The notes beneath the pieces were generated by a model. That model worked only from the letters and a program-made list of their open reading frames with translations. It ran no database searches and had not been told where the DNA came from. Position numbers and translations under genes: made by a program. A DNA stretch of 36,831 nucleotides. It comes from Bacillota bacterium. GTDB lineage: Bacteria; Bacillota; Clostridia; Christensenellales; CAG-138. Below are positions 1 through 7,917 of this stretch, piece by piece (the first letter of the stretch is position 1; each line of letters starts with the position of its first letter). The stretch is from positions 1-36,831 of the forward strand of contig JAEESS010000020.1 of assembly GCA_016286445.1 (NCBI GenBank), given 5' to 3'.

Positions 1-7
1 ATGTATC

Positions 8-1006
8 TTATTTCAGGCTTTCCGCGATCGCGACCGCAACGGCGACCGTCGCGCCGACCATCGGGTTGTTGCCCATGCCGATGAGACCCATCATTTCGAC
101 GTGCGCCGGAACGGAGCTCGAACCCGCAAACTGCGCGTCGCTGTGCATTCTGCCCATCGTATCGGTCATACCGTAGGATGCGGGACCCGCCGCCATGTTG
201 TCGGGATGCAGCGTTCTGCCCGTGCCGCCGCCGGACGCAACGGAGAAGTACTTCTTGCCGTTTTCGACGCACCATTTCTTATAGGTGCCCGCGACCGGAT
301 GCTGGAAGCGCGTCGGGTTCGTGGAGTTGCCGGTGATGGAAACGTCGACGTTTTCATGCCGCATGATCGCCACGCCCTCGTTGACGTCGTCTGCGCCGTA
401 GCAGCGGACCTTGGCGCGCTCGCCGTCGCTGAACGCCTTCGTGTAAACGATCTTCAGATCGCCGGTGTAGTAATCATATTCGGTTTCCACATAGGTGAAG
501 CCGTTGATGCGGGAGATGATGTACGCCGCATCTTTGCCGAGACCGTTCAGAATGACCTGCAGCGGCTTTGTGCGGACCTTGTTTGCGGTACGCGCAATGC
601 CGATCGCGCCTTCCGCGGCGGCAAATGATTCGTGACCCGCCAGGAACGCGAAGCAGCTCGTTTCTTCCCGCAGCAGCATTGCGCCGAGGTTGCCGTGACC
701 GAGACCCACCTTGCGCTGATCCGCAACGGAGCCCGGAATGCAGAACGACTGGAGCCCGACGCCGATGGCTTCGGCAGCTTCCGCTGCGTTTTTCGCGCCT
801 TTCTTGTACGCGATCGCCGCGCCGACGGTGTACGCCCAGCCCGCATTCTCGAATGCGATCGGCTGAATGCCCTTCACGATGCCGTACGGATCGACGCCGT
901 GCGCGTCGCAGATCGCCTTTGCTTCTTCAAGGTCCTTAATGCCATATTCGTTCAGCACCTTCGTGATCTTGTCGATTCTTCTTTCATAACCTTCAAACGT
1001 AATCAT
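8..1006 (-). CDS. GGGtGRT family protein
   Basis: This 332-residue protein carries the diagnostic GGGTGRT motif at residues 259-265, which names its family. The family's biochemical function is not established as far as I know. The sequence is rich in Gly and Ala, has no signal peptide and no clear membrane segment, and looks cytosolic. The ATG is preceded by GGAGG at a good distance and begins only 12 bp after the stop of the NifU-like scaffold gene, so the two are co-transcribed. That pairing suggests a role in Fe-S cluster handling or in a partner Fe-S enzyme, which is inference from context. The stop codon lies at the very edge of the window, so anything further downstream in the operon is not visible. 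Confidence 0.88.
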   Translation of the reverse strand: MITFEGYERRIDKITKVLNEYGIKDLEEAKAICDAHGVDPYGIVKGIQPIAFENAGWAYTVGAAIAYKKGAKNAAEAAEAIGVGLQSFCIPGSVADQRKVGLGHGNLGAMLLREETSCFAFLAGHESFAAAEGAIGIARTANKVRTKPLQVILNGLGKDAAYIISRINGFTYVETEYDYYTGDLKIVYTKAFSDGERAKVRCYGADDVNEGVAIMRHENVDVSITGNSTNPTRFQHPVAGTYKKWCVENGKKYFSVASGGGTGRTLHPDNMAAGPASYGMTDTMGRMHSDAQFAGSSSVPAHVEMMGLIGMGNNPMVGATVAVAVAIAESLK

Positions 1007-1018
1007 AGGGCACCTCCG

Positions 1019-1711
1019 TTATTCCTTGCGCGGGTCGATGACCTTGGCGGCGGTCGCGAACCGTCCGTAGGTCCCGATGTTCTTCTCGAACGCTTCCTTC
1101 GGGTCCATGCCCTTCTTGATCGCGTCCATCATCTTGCCGAGGCTGACGAACTGATAGCCGATGATCTCGCCCTCTTCGTCGAGACCGATCTTCAGAACGT
1201 AGCCCTCCGCCATTTCGAGGTACCGCGGGCCCTTTGCCTTCGTGCCGTACATCGTGCCGATCTGCGAACGAAGTCCCTTGCCGAGGTCTTCAAGACCTGC
1301 GCCGATCGTCAGACCGTCGTCCGAGAACGCGCTCTGGCTTCTGCCGTATACGATCTGCAGGAACAGCTCGCGCATTGCGGTGTTGATCGCGTCGCACACG
1401 AGGTCGGAATTCAGCGCTTCGAGGATCGTCTTGCCGGGGAGGATCTCCGCCGCCATTGCCGCGGAATGCGTCATTCCGGAGCAGCCGAGCGTTTCAACGA
1501 GCGCTTCTTCGATAACGCCCTCCTTGATGTTCAGCGTGAGCTTGCAGGCGCCCTGCTGCGGCGCGCACCAGCCGATGCCGTGCGTCAGACCGCTGATGTC
1601 CTTGATCTCCTTCGCTTTGACCCACTTGCCCTCCTCGGGGATCGGAGCGGGCTCATGCTTCGCGCCTTTTTTGACGCATACCATTTCTTCCACGTCGCGG
1701 GAATACTGCAT
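1019..1711 (-). CDS. NifU-like iron-sulfur cluster assembly scaffold protein
   Basis: This 230-residue protein resembles the NifU N-terminal/IscU scaffold fold. Cysteines at about residues 49 and 56, 77 (in LGCSG) and 106 could hold a nascent cluster. It is longer than a normal IscU (about 130-150 residues), with a C-terminal extension of roughly 90 residues that I do not recognise. The start is supported by AAAGGAGG a few bases upstream. It is the first gene of a two-gene operon with the GGGtGRT gene and has its own sigma-A-like promoter. No cysteine desulfurase or SUF gene is nearby, so it may serve a dedicated client rather than general Fe-S assembly. Scaffold identity is fairly secure; the specific role is inferred. 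Confidence 0.85.
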   Translation of the reverse strand: MQYSRDVEEMVCVKKGAKHEPAPIPEEGKWVKAKEIKDISGLTHGIGWCAPQQGACKLTLNIKEGVIEEALVETLGCSGMTHSAAMAAEILPGKTILEALNSDLVCDAINTAMRELFLQIVYGRSQSAFSDDGLTIGAGLEDLGKGLRSQIGTMYGTKAKGPRYLEMAEGYVLKIGLDEEGEIIGYQFVSLGKMMDAIKKGMDPKEAFEKNIGTYGRFATAAKVIDPRKE

Positions 1712-1771
1712 GTATGTTTGTCCTCCTTTATATTTCGGGCGCGAAAAAACGCAATCCCGGATTATGAAAAT

Positions 1772-1800
1772 ACTATATCATACGATTTTATTCTTCGCAA
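1772..1800 (-). promoter_or_regulatory. sigma-A promoter for the NifU-like/GGGtGRT operon
   Basis: Read on the minus strand, TTGCGA (1795-1800) and TATAGT (1772-1777) are separated by exactly 17 bp. Transcription would begin near 1765 and give a leader of about 55 nt. The -35 box physically overlaps the -35 of the divergent promoter at 1794-1822. Confidence 0.65.
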
Positions 1801-1822
1801 GACGGGAATTGTATGTTATAAT
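1794..1822 (+). promoter_or_regulatory. extended -10 promoter for the YhhN-rmuC operon
   Basis: TTCGCA (1794-1799) and a perfect TATAAT (1817-1822) are spaced by 17 bp, and TG at 1814-1815 makes an extended -10. The predicted transcription start near 1829 lies at the TTG at 1828, so that TTG cannot be the start codon. The leader would be only about 20 nt and begin almost at the Shine-Dalgarno sequence. Confidence 0.7.
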
Positions 1823-1848
1823 CATTTTTGGAGGTGGATTTTACGCAG

Positions 1849-2505
1849 TTGTTTTGGTTTATTCTGTTCGGATCGCTGTTCCTTTGCGTATCCGTTCTGC
1901 ATCTTGTCGCCTGCTACCGCAGAATGCCGAGGATCCGCGGCGTCACAAAGGTCCTTTTGATGCCGCTTCTGTGCGCCGTTTATCTGTTCGGCACGCCGGA
2001 GATCCGGCTGCTTGTCGTCTGCGCGCTTGCCTTCGGCTGGCTCGGCGATATCTTTCTGCTGTTCAAAAGCGGGAAGATCTTCATGCTGCTCGGGATCTGC
2101 TCGTTTGCGATCGGACATATCTTTTATATCGGCGCGATGCTTTCCGCGCGTCCCTCGCCGCATATTCTGATGCTCGTTCCGCTTGCGCTCTGCGCCGCCT
2201 GGCTGTTGTTCGTGTATAAGAAGCTGATCCCGTACGCGCCGAAATCTCTCCGAAAGCCCGGCTTCCTCTACGCGCTGCTGCTCTCCTGGACCGGTCTGTC
2301 CGCGCTGTATCTGCTGCTTGTAACGCAGCGGATCCCGTATCTCATCGCATTCGTCGGCGGTCTGTTCTTCATGCTGAGCGATACGCTGCTGACCGGTCAG
2401 CAATATCGTAAGGAATTGAAGCACGGAAACTTTTACGTCATGACGACCTATATCATCGCGCAAAGCCTGCTGGTTCTCGGGCTTGCGCTTACCGGAGGTA
2501 ACTGA
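1849..2505 (+). CDS. YhhN/TMEM86 family (lysoplasmalogenase-like) membrane protein
   Basis: This is a polytopic membrane protein of about 218 residues with roughly seven to eight hydrophobic segments. It contains the family's acidic membrane motifs GWLGDIFLL and FMLSDTLL, whose aspartates are the likely catalytic residues. Members of YhhN/TMEM86 hydrolyse the vinyl-ether bond of lysoplasmalogens. Plasmalogens are common in Clostridia, so that activity is plausible but not shown here. The frame is open from TTG 1828, but GGAGG at 1830-1834 and the promoter position argue for TTG 1849, 14 nt downstream of the GGAGG. rmuC starts 1 bp after the stop, so the two genes form an operon. Confidence 0.8.
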   Translation: MFWFILFGSLFLCVSVLHLVACYRRMPRIRGVTKVLLMPLLCAVYLFGTPEIRLLVVCALAFGWLGDIFLLFKSGKIFMLLGICSFAIGHIFYIGAMLSARPSPHILMLVPLALCAAWLLFVYKKLIPYAPKSLRKPGFLYALLLSWTGLSALYLLLVTQRIPYLIAFVGGLFFMLSDTLLTGQQYRKELKHGNFYVMTTYIIAQSLLVLGLALTGGN

Positions 2506-2506
2506 A

Positions 2507-3811
2507 ATGGAACTTGCCGCATTGATCCTTTCCTGCGTCACGCTCGTCGTGATGCTTGTGATCCTCGTCGTTCTGATCCTGTCCGCCCGGAAGGACGGCT
2601 CGTCCGAGCTTCGGATGGAGATCGGTAATTCTTTGACCTCGTTCGGCAAAACGATCTCGGACAACCAGCGCACGGCGTCCGAAGCGCAGGACAAGCGCCT
2701 GTCCGCGATGGAGCAGAACAACGCGCTGGACTTTGAACGGCTCCGCAAATCGCAGGAGGACCGCATCCACTCTCTCGAACAGTCCAACGCGCAAAATCTG
2801 GAGCTTCTGCGCCGCTCGCAGGAGGAGCGGATCCGTTCGCTTGAACAATCGAACGAGGAAAAGCTCGAAGCGATCCGGCAGACGGTTGAACGTCGTCTTT
2901 TCGCCATGCAGACGGAGAATGCCGAAAAGCTTGAAAAGATGCAGAAGATCGTGGACGAAAAGCTCGAAAAAACGCTCGAGACCCGGATCACCGAATCGTT
3001 CAAGGTCGTATCCACGCAGCTCGAACAGGTCTATAAGGGACTCGGCGAAATGCAGACGGTCGCCGCAGGCGTTACCGATCTCAAAAAGGTCCTGTCGAAC
3101 GTCAAGACGCGCGGCATCTTAGGTGAAGCGCAGCTTTCCGCGATCCTTTCAGAGATCCTTGCGCCCGAACAGTACGACGTCGACGTCGCGACCAAACCAG
3201 ACTCTCGCGATCGCGTGGAGTTTGCGATCCGGCTGCCGGGCGACGGCGAAACGCCGGTACACCTTCCGATCGATGCGAAATTCCCGGGCGAGACCTTCGC
3301 GCAATTGCAGGACGCCTACGAAAGCGGCGACGCCGCGCGCGTCGCAGACGCCGCAAAGATGCTGGAGATCCGGTTGAAAGCCGAAGCGAAGGACATCCGC
3401 GATAAATACATCGACCCGCCGCACACGACCGATTTCGGCATCCTCTTCCTGCCGTTTGAGGGGCTTTACGCCGAAGCGGTCAACCGCGGCTTCATCGAGG
3501 AGCTGCAGCGGACTTACCGCATCAACGTGACCGGTCCTTCGACCATGGCGGCGTTTCTCAATTCCCTGCAGATGGGCTTCAAAACGCTCGCGATCCAGAA
3601 GCGTTCGAGCGAGGTCTGGCAGGTCTTGGGCGCGGTCAAGACGGAGTTTGAGAAGTTCGGCGACATCCTCGACCGCTCGCAGCAGAAGCTTCGACAAGTC
3701 AACGACGATCTCGACACGCTGATCGGCACCCGCACCCGCGCGATCAACCGCAAGCTCAAGGACGTCGAAAAGCTCGATTCCTTCGATTCCGGAAGTCTGC
3801 TGGATTCCTGA
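2507..3811 (+). CDS. rmuC: DNA recombination protein RmuC
   Basis: This 434-residue RmuC protein has an N-terminal membrane anchor (about residues 5-25) and a long coiled coil with repeated R-SLEQSN type units (about 30-170). A nuclease-like core follows, containing RGILGEAQLSAIL, RVEFAIRLPG and HLPIDAKFPGE; the DAK triad fits a PD-(D/E)XK fold. A C-terminal helical region completes it. RmuC limits DNA inversions in E. coli and is predicted to be a membrane-tethered nuclease. The start ATG at 2507 has GGAGG 8 nt upstream. An upstream in-frame extension would overlap the preceding gene and lacks support. No terminator is evident after it. Confidence 0.92.
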   Translation: MELAALILSCVTLVVMLVILVVLILSARKDGSSELRMEIGNSLTSFGKTISDNQRTASEAQDKRLSAMEQNNALDFERLRKSQEDRIHSLEQSNAQNLELLRRSQEERIRSLEQSNEEKLEAIRQTVERRLFAMQTENAEKLEKMQKIVDEKLEKTLETRITESFKVVSTQLEQVYKGLGEMQTVAAGVTDLKKVLSNVKTRGILGEAQLSAILSEILAPEQYDVDVATKPDSRDRVEFAIRLPGDGETPVHLPIDAKFPGETFAQLQDAYESGDAARVADAAKMLEIRLKAEAKDIRDKYIDPPHTTDFGILFLPFEGLYAEAVNRGFIEELQRTYRINVTGPSTMAAFLNSLQMGFKTLAIQKRSSEVWQVLGAVKTEFEKFGDILDRSQQKLRQVNDDLDTLIGTRTRAINRKLKDVEKLDSFDSGSLLDS

Positions 3812-3833
3812 TCCGGACGCAACAGCCGGTTGC

Positions 3834-3862
3834 TTGTGCGCCGCACGGATCTGATGTACAAT
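3834..3862 (+). promoter_or_regulatory. possible promoter for the XRE/zinc-ribbon gene
   Basis: TACAAT at 3857-3862 is a good -10. A weak TTGTGC lies 17 bp upstream at 3834-3839. Transcription would start near 3869, about 24 nt before the ATG. Confidence 0.4.
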
Positions 3863-3892
3863 GCAGACAGAAAACGAACGGGAGGTATCCCC

Positions 3893-4657
3893 ATGGAAAC
3901 CAAGGATGTCATTTATTCGCTCCGAACCGAGAACGGTCTTTCACAGGATGAGCTTGCCGAAAAGGTCTTTGTCACGCGGCAGGCAGTGTCGCGCTGGGAG
4001 AACGGCGAAACCGTGCCGAATACGGAAACGCTGAAACTGCTTTCGAAGCTGTTCGATGTGTCGATCAATACGCTGCTCGGCTCCCCGCAAAAGCTGTTCT
4101 GTCAGTGCTGCGGTATGCCGCTGGAGGACAAGATCATCGGCAAGGACAAGGACGGCACGCCGAATGAATCGTACTGCAAGTGGTGCTATGCAGACGGTAC
4201 ATACACGTACAGCAATATGGACGATCTGATCGACGTATGCATCCCGCATATGGTCAGCGAATCCTTCTCCGAAGAACAGGCACGCGCCTATCTGAAACAG
4301 GTCCTGCCCACGCTGGATTACTGGAAGCGCTATGAGGAGCTGAGCGATGATGGACAGTTTGAAGCGTTCAAGCAGCAGCTCATACGAGAGATCAACGATC
4401 TGCATATCGAAGGCATGCCGAAGGTCGAAACGCTCAACGCGCTTGTCGGCAGCTTCGTGAATCTCGCCTATCCGCTTCCGAGCGGCGTCAGCGTCAGGTT
4501 TTTGAACGACGGCACGACCTACCTCGGCAATCAGCTCGCATCCGAATTCGGCGGCGACCGGTGCTTCGGCGTGCTTGCCAACATGGATTTCATTCTGATC
4601 TGCACCTACGAAGCGGAGGGCAAAGACCCCGAGCTGGTGCTGTATAAGAAGCGTTGA
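3893..4657 (+). CDS. XRE-family regulator fused to a zinc-ribbon and C-terminal domain
   Basis: This 254-residue protein has a Cro/CI helix-turn-helix at about residues 5-62 (LSQDELAEKVFVTRQAVSRWE). A zinc-ribbon-like segment follows with cysteines at 70, 72 or 73, 95 and 98 (CQCCGMPL and YCKWCYADG), resembling the putative zinc ribbon found on other clostridial XRE proteins. Residues 105-150 form a helical part of that domain. The last 100 residues are a compact alpha/beta region I do not recognise. The start at 3893 is fixed by GGAGG 8 nt upstream. The target is unknown. The zinc site could sense metal, redox state or a partner protein. The gene is apparently monocistronic and ends at a strong bidirectional hairpin. 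Confidence 0.85.
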   Translation: METKDVIYSLRTENGLSQDELAEKVFVTRQAVSRWENGETVPNTETLKLLSKLFDVSINTLLGSPQKLFCQCCGMPLEDKIIGKDKDGTPNESYCKWCYADGTYTYSNMDDLIDVCIPHMVSESFSEEQARAYLKQVLPTLDYWKRYEELSDDGQFEAFKQQLIREINDLHIEGMPKVETLNALVGSFVNLAYPLPSGVSVRFLNDGTTYLGNQLASEFGGDRCFGVLANMDFILICTYEAEGKDPELVLYKKR

Positions 4658-4673
4658 CGTGTGTTTTCAAAGC

Positions 4674-4705
4674 AAACGACCGGGCTTTTCGCCCGGTCGT
4701 TTTTG
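4674..4705. terminator. bidirectional rho-independent terminator
   Basis: A perfect 10-bp stem (4676-4685 with 4691-4700) has the loop TTTTC, A residues on the left and a T run on the right. It lies between the convergent XRE and S9 peptidase genes and serves both. Confidence 0.9.
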
Positions 4706-4706
4706 T

Positions 4707-6713
4707 TTATTCCTTTGCATATTTCTCAAACCAGTTTGTAATCTCGGTCAGCCTGCGAATCCGATGCAGCGGCTTTCCGGAGCGGGAAAGCTCGTGATTC
4801 TCTCCGTGGAACAAGCAGATGCGCGCGGGGATCCCGCGGTCGACCAAAGCGGCGTACATCTGTAAGCCCTGATCGAGCGGGCAGCGGTAGTCCTCGTCCG
4901 AATGGATGAACAGCGTGGGCGTCTTCACGTTCTTCGCGTATTTCAGCGGGCTGTGCTCCCAAAGCTTTGCGTGGTCGGTGTAGAAATCCGCCCGGTTCTG
5001 ATCGCCGACGAAATAGTAGCCGATGTCCGATAAGCCGTTGAAGCTCAGCCAGTTCGAGATCGACCGCTGCGACGCGCAGGCACAGAACCGGTCGGTGTGT
5101 CCGATGATCCAGTTCGTCATAAAGCCGCCGTAGCTGCCGCCCGTTTCGCACACGCGCATGGGGTCGATCGCGGGATAGCGGCGTAAGACCTCGTCGCAGA
5201 AGTCCATGAGGTTTTGATAATCCGTTTCGCCGTAGTGTCCCATGATGTCCGCAAACGCGTCTCCCCTGCCGTCCGAGCCCTTCGGATTGCAGAAAAACAC
5301 AAAGTAGCCCATGCCTGCCCAAAGCTGCATCTCGTGATAGAACACCGTGCCGTAGACCGTCTTCGGTCCGCCGTGAATGTCGAACACCGCGGGATACTTC
5401 TTTTCCGGATCGTAATCCTTCGGCTTCAGCACCCAGCCGTCGATCCGGTATCCTTCGCTTTCGACCGAGACCTGCTCGCACTTCGCGACGTACTTGTCCT
5501 TCAGCGCGTCGTCATTGAAATGCGAAAGCTTTTTGAGCTCTCCCGTCTTCATATCCTTTGCGTAAAGCTCCTGCAAGCTGCCCTCATACAGCGCAATGAA
5601 CAGCGCGGTATCGTTTTCCGGATGGATCGTCACGGCGTCGATGGAGCCGATTTCCGTCGCGACCGGAACATTCTTCCCCGCAAGGTCCAAAGCGTACAAA
5701 TGCGAGCTCTCAAAGCGCGTGGTGATGTAATAGAGCCGATCGTTCGCGCCGATCATGCTCTCGCCGCCGCCGTGCCGCACGTCGCTTCCCACCGAGTTCC
5801 AAAGGCTTTCGGTGTTTTCGTACAGCATAGTCAGTTCGCCGGTCTCGCGGTCGACGGTATAGAAATCGACGTTCTCGTTGAGACCGATATCCTTCCCCTC
5901 CGTCGCCGTCATCACGAGCGTTTCGCCGACCGCCTTGATGCGCTCAACATAATAGCCCGGATATTCCCGAAGGAAGCGGATCTTGCCGGTGCATCCGTCC
6001 ATGACATACAGTTTCGGATGCGTGAGATCCCGGCGCGCGGTATAGCTGTCGCCGAGGAACCAAACCGAATCGCCGATCGTTTCGATCGCATCGACCGTGA
6101 AGAACGGTTCGGTCACGCGCTGTACCGTCAGCTTCTGCGATGCGTCGTCAAAGGTGACATAAAACAGCGCCGTACGTTTTTTGTTGACGATCCCCTCGCC
6201 GTTTGACCAGTACGGCAGCTCGTCAAAGGCCTCGTAGTCCGCGTCGTCGGCGTAGCCCTTTTCGACCTTTTCGCGATCCTCCCTTTTCATGCAATAATAA
6301 TCCGGCGCATTGGCGTCGATCTCGCCGAGCACGGCAAAGGCGCCGTTTGGAAGCTTTTTGATCCACGTCGCCGCAAACGGCAGCGTGAACGCATGCAGCG
6401 CTTCTCCGCCGGAAAGATTCAGCCGATAATAGCTTGTGAACTGCTCCTTCTTTTCGGCGCGTTTCTTCTCGTCTTTGGACCGCACGGCGGGAAACAGAAT
6501 CGCATTCGCATCCTCCCAAATATAGCGTGATTCCTTGCCGAGATCGGTCAGCTGCCGGAAAGCGCCGTCATAGAGCCATAGACGGCTTTCATAGCTGTTC
6601 TCCTCCTCATTGCAGTTCGACACGATGAACGCGGCGCGCTTGCCGTCCGGGGCGTATTTGACGTTTGACAGGTATTTGTAGTACAGAAAATCCTTGATGC
6701 CGATCGGTTCCAT
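4707..6713 (-). CDS. S9 family (prolyl oligopeptidase/acylaminoacyl-peptidase type) serine peptidase
   Basis: This 668-residue peptidase has an N-terminal WD-like beta-propeller (about 1-410) and a C-terminal alpha/beta hydrolase domain. The catalytic triad is readable: Ser527 in GGSYGGF, Asp608 in HSDEDYRCP and His640 in HGENHELS. These motifs match the S9C acyl-peptide hydrolase branch rather than strict prolyl oligopeptidases. It has no signal peptide and is probably cytosolic, cleaving short or N-acylated peptides. AAAGGAG precedes the ATG. It has its own promoter and shares the terminator at 4674-4705 with the convergent gene. No feature suggests that it belongs to a pathway encoded here. 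Confidence 0.92.
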   Translation of the reverse strand: MEPIGIKDFLYYKYLSNVKYAPDGKRAAFIVSNCNEEENSYESRLWLYDGAFRQLTDLGKESRYIWEDANAILFPAVRSKDEKKRAEKKEQFTSYYRLNLSGGEALHAFTLPFAATWIKKLPNGAFAVLGEIDANAPDYYCMKREDREKVEKGYADDADYEAFDELPYWSNGEGIVNKKRTALFYVTFDDASQKLTVQRVTEPFFTVDAIETIGDSVWFLGDSYTARRDLTHPKLYVMDGCTGKIRFLREYPGYYVERIKAVGETLVMTATEGKDIGLNENVDFYTVDRETGELTMLYENTESLWNSVGSDVRHGGGESMIGANDRLYYITTRFESSHLYALDLAGKNVPVATEIGSIDAVTIHPENDTALFIALYEGSLQELYAKDMKTGELKKLSHFNDDALKDKYVAKCEQVSVESEGYRIDGWVLKPKDYDPEKKYPAVFDIHGGPKTVYGTVFYHEMQLWAGMGYFVFFCNPKGSDGRGDAFADIMGHYGETDYQNLMDFCDEVLRRYPAIDPMRVCETGGSYGGFMTNWIIGHTDRFCACASQRSISNWLSFNGLSDIGYYFVGDQNRADFYTDHAKLWEHSPLKYAKNVKTPTLFIHSDEDYRCPLDQGLQMYAALVDRGIPARICLFHGENHELSRSGKPLHRIRRLTEITNWFEKYAKE

Positions 6714-6741
6714 AGCTGTTCTCCTTTATTGATCTGTTCCC

Positions 6742-6770
6742 ATTGTAGCCTGTTTCGTCTGTATTTGCAA
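6742..6770 (-). promoter_or_regulatory. sigma-A promoter for the S9 peptidase gene
   Basis: On the minus strand TTGCAA (6765-6770) and TACAAT (6742-6747) are separated by 17 bp. The predicted leader is about 22 nt. Confidence 0.65.
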
Positions 6771-6771
6771 G

Positions 6772-6801
6772 CATAAGAAAAGAACGGCTTTGCGCCGTTC
6801 T
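6772..6801 (-). terminator. rho-independent terminator of the AllH-like gene
   Basis: The hairpin has an 8-bp stem (6781-6788 with 6794-6801) and a 5-nt loop. It is followed on the minus strand by TTTTCTTAT and lies 11 nt after the stop of the upstream gene. Confidence 0.8.
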
Positions 6802-6812
6802 CATGGGTTCGT

Positions 6813-7715
6813 TCAGTCGATCGGGCTTTCGGAAAGCAGCATCGAAAGCGACAGATAAACGCCCGCCAGCATGTCTGAACCGCCGCCCAGCGGCAGCGCG
6901 GCAATGCGGTTTGCGGTTGACACGAGCACCGAATACGGCGCGTCGGACAGCACGTTGCGCATGAGCATATAAAGGTCCTCGGAAACGAGCCCTTCCCCGC
7001 TCTGCAGCAGAAACGCGCCGGAAAGCTCCGTCGTATGCGCAGCGGCTGCGCTTGCGAGCGCGCGGGTCATTTCAAGCACGCGGCCGAAGCTTCTGCCGAG
7101 CGCGGCGGAAAGCGCCGCATAGCCCGCAATATAGCCGCACAGAAGCCGGTCCGCGGAAGGAATCAGTCCCGCGCCGATGCCGGCGATTGCAGAAGTCGCC
7201 TCGCTGCAGGCTTGCGGGTCCTGATCGCGGAACGCCGCGTGCAGCTTCGGCAAAAGCGGTCGGATCGTTTCGGAATACTGGTTCGGCTTTGTGTCGACGA
7301 CAAGCGGAGAAAGATCGTCCGCTTTCGCATTCGTCTCCACGATGTGCAGGATGTGCCGGAGCCGGATGTCGTAATCGTTCGGCAGAAAGACCGCGCGGAT
7401 CGTATCGAGCGAAAGATCGTAGTCCGTGGACTGCGAAAGGTCCAGGGTCAGCTCGCAGTCCGGGATCTCAATGCGCTCGTTCCCCATCAGCACATGCATG
7501 CCCTCTTCGATTTCATAGCGCGTAAAGGGCTTGACGGACGATACGATCGTCGAAAACGGCGCCAAGCAATGCGCGTTGGACAGGATCGAGATCATGCCGA
7601 TCGAAGTATTGCAGTAGATCGCGTCGGGATAGACCGCATGGACTGTGCCGTCGTATGTCCCCATGCGAAGGTAGGCGTGCAGACGCTTGCAGATTTTTCT
7701 TGCGGTTTCGGTCAT
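6813..7715 (-). CDS. DUF2877/AllH-like protein
   Basis: This roughly 300-residue protein resembles the DUF2877/AllH family, best known as a component near oxamate carbamoyltransferase in anaerobic allantoin catabolism. The signature region reads GIGAGLIPSADRLLCG, where the family usually has GLTPSGDD-type residues; the conserved Thr, Gly and second Asp are replaced. A second glycine-rich stretch, ALPLGGGSDMLAG, is near the C-terminus. The open frame extends to GTG 7742, but only ATG 7715 has a purine-rich element (AAGAG) at a usable distance, so I chose it. It is monocistronic with a good promoter and terminator. None of the usual partners (AllG, FdrA, carbamate kinase) are nearby, so its function is uncertain. 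Confidence 0.7.
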   Translation of the reverse strand: MTETARKICKRLHAYLRMGTYDGTVHAVYPDAIYCNTSIGMISILSNAHCLAPFSTIVSSVKPFTRYEIEEGMHVLMGNERIEIPDCELTLDLSQSTDYDLSLDTIRAVFLPNDYDIRLRHILHIVETNAKADDLSPLVVDTKPNQYSETIRPLLPKLHAAFRDQDPQACSEATSAIAGIGAGLIPSADRLLCGYIAGYAALSAALGRSFGRVLEMTRALASAAAAHTTELSGAFLLQSGEGLVSEDLYMLMRNVLSDAPYSVLVSTANRIAALPLGGGSDMLAGVYLSLSMLLSESPID

Positions 7716-7771
7716 AACAGCACTCTTTTCATTCGTGTTCACTCATGCATATACAACATGTATGATTTACT

Positions 7772-7800
7772 ATTTTACAGCGCATCTTCGGATTTGTAAA
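7772..7800 (-). promoter_or_regulatory. sigma-A promoter for the AllH-like gene
   Basis: On the minus strand TTTACA (7795-7800) and TAAAAT (7772-7777) are spaced by 17 bp. Transcription would start near 7765, about 50 nt before ATG 7715. Confidence 0.7.
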
Positions 7801-7873
7801 GATTTTACAGGCGCTGCATCGCGGTCCGAATATGAATAGAGTGTAAATTTATTCACAGATTACGATGAACAGC

Positions 7874-7898
7874 AAAAAAGGAAGCCGTTTGGCTTCCT
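7874..7898 (-). terminator. terminator of the M24 peptidase-efp-CD1247 operon
   Basis: An 8-bp stem (7879-7886 with 7891-7898) has a 4-nt loop and is followed on the minus strand by TTTTTTG. It sits 20 nt beyond the CD1247-like stop codon. Confidence 0.88.
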
Positions 7899-7917
7899 GA
7901 AATAATGCGATCGGAGC

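Noticed and set aside
1828-1848. TTG 1828 as start of the YhhN gene
   Set aside because: It coincides with the predicted transcription start and overlaps the Shine-Dalgarno, so it cannot initiate on that mRNA.
7716-7742. N-terminal extension of the AllH-like protein to GTG 7742
   Set aside because: No Shine-Dalgarno precedes the GTG, whereas ATG 7715 has one at a usable distance.
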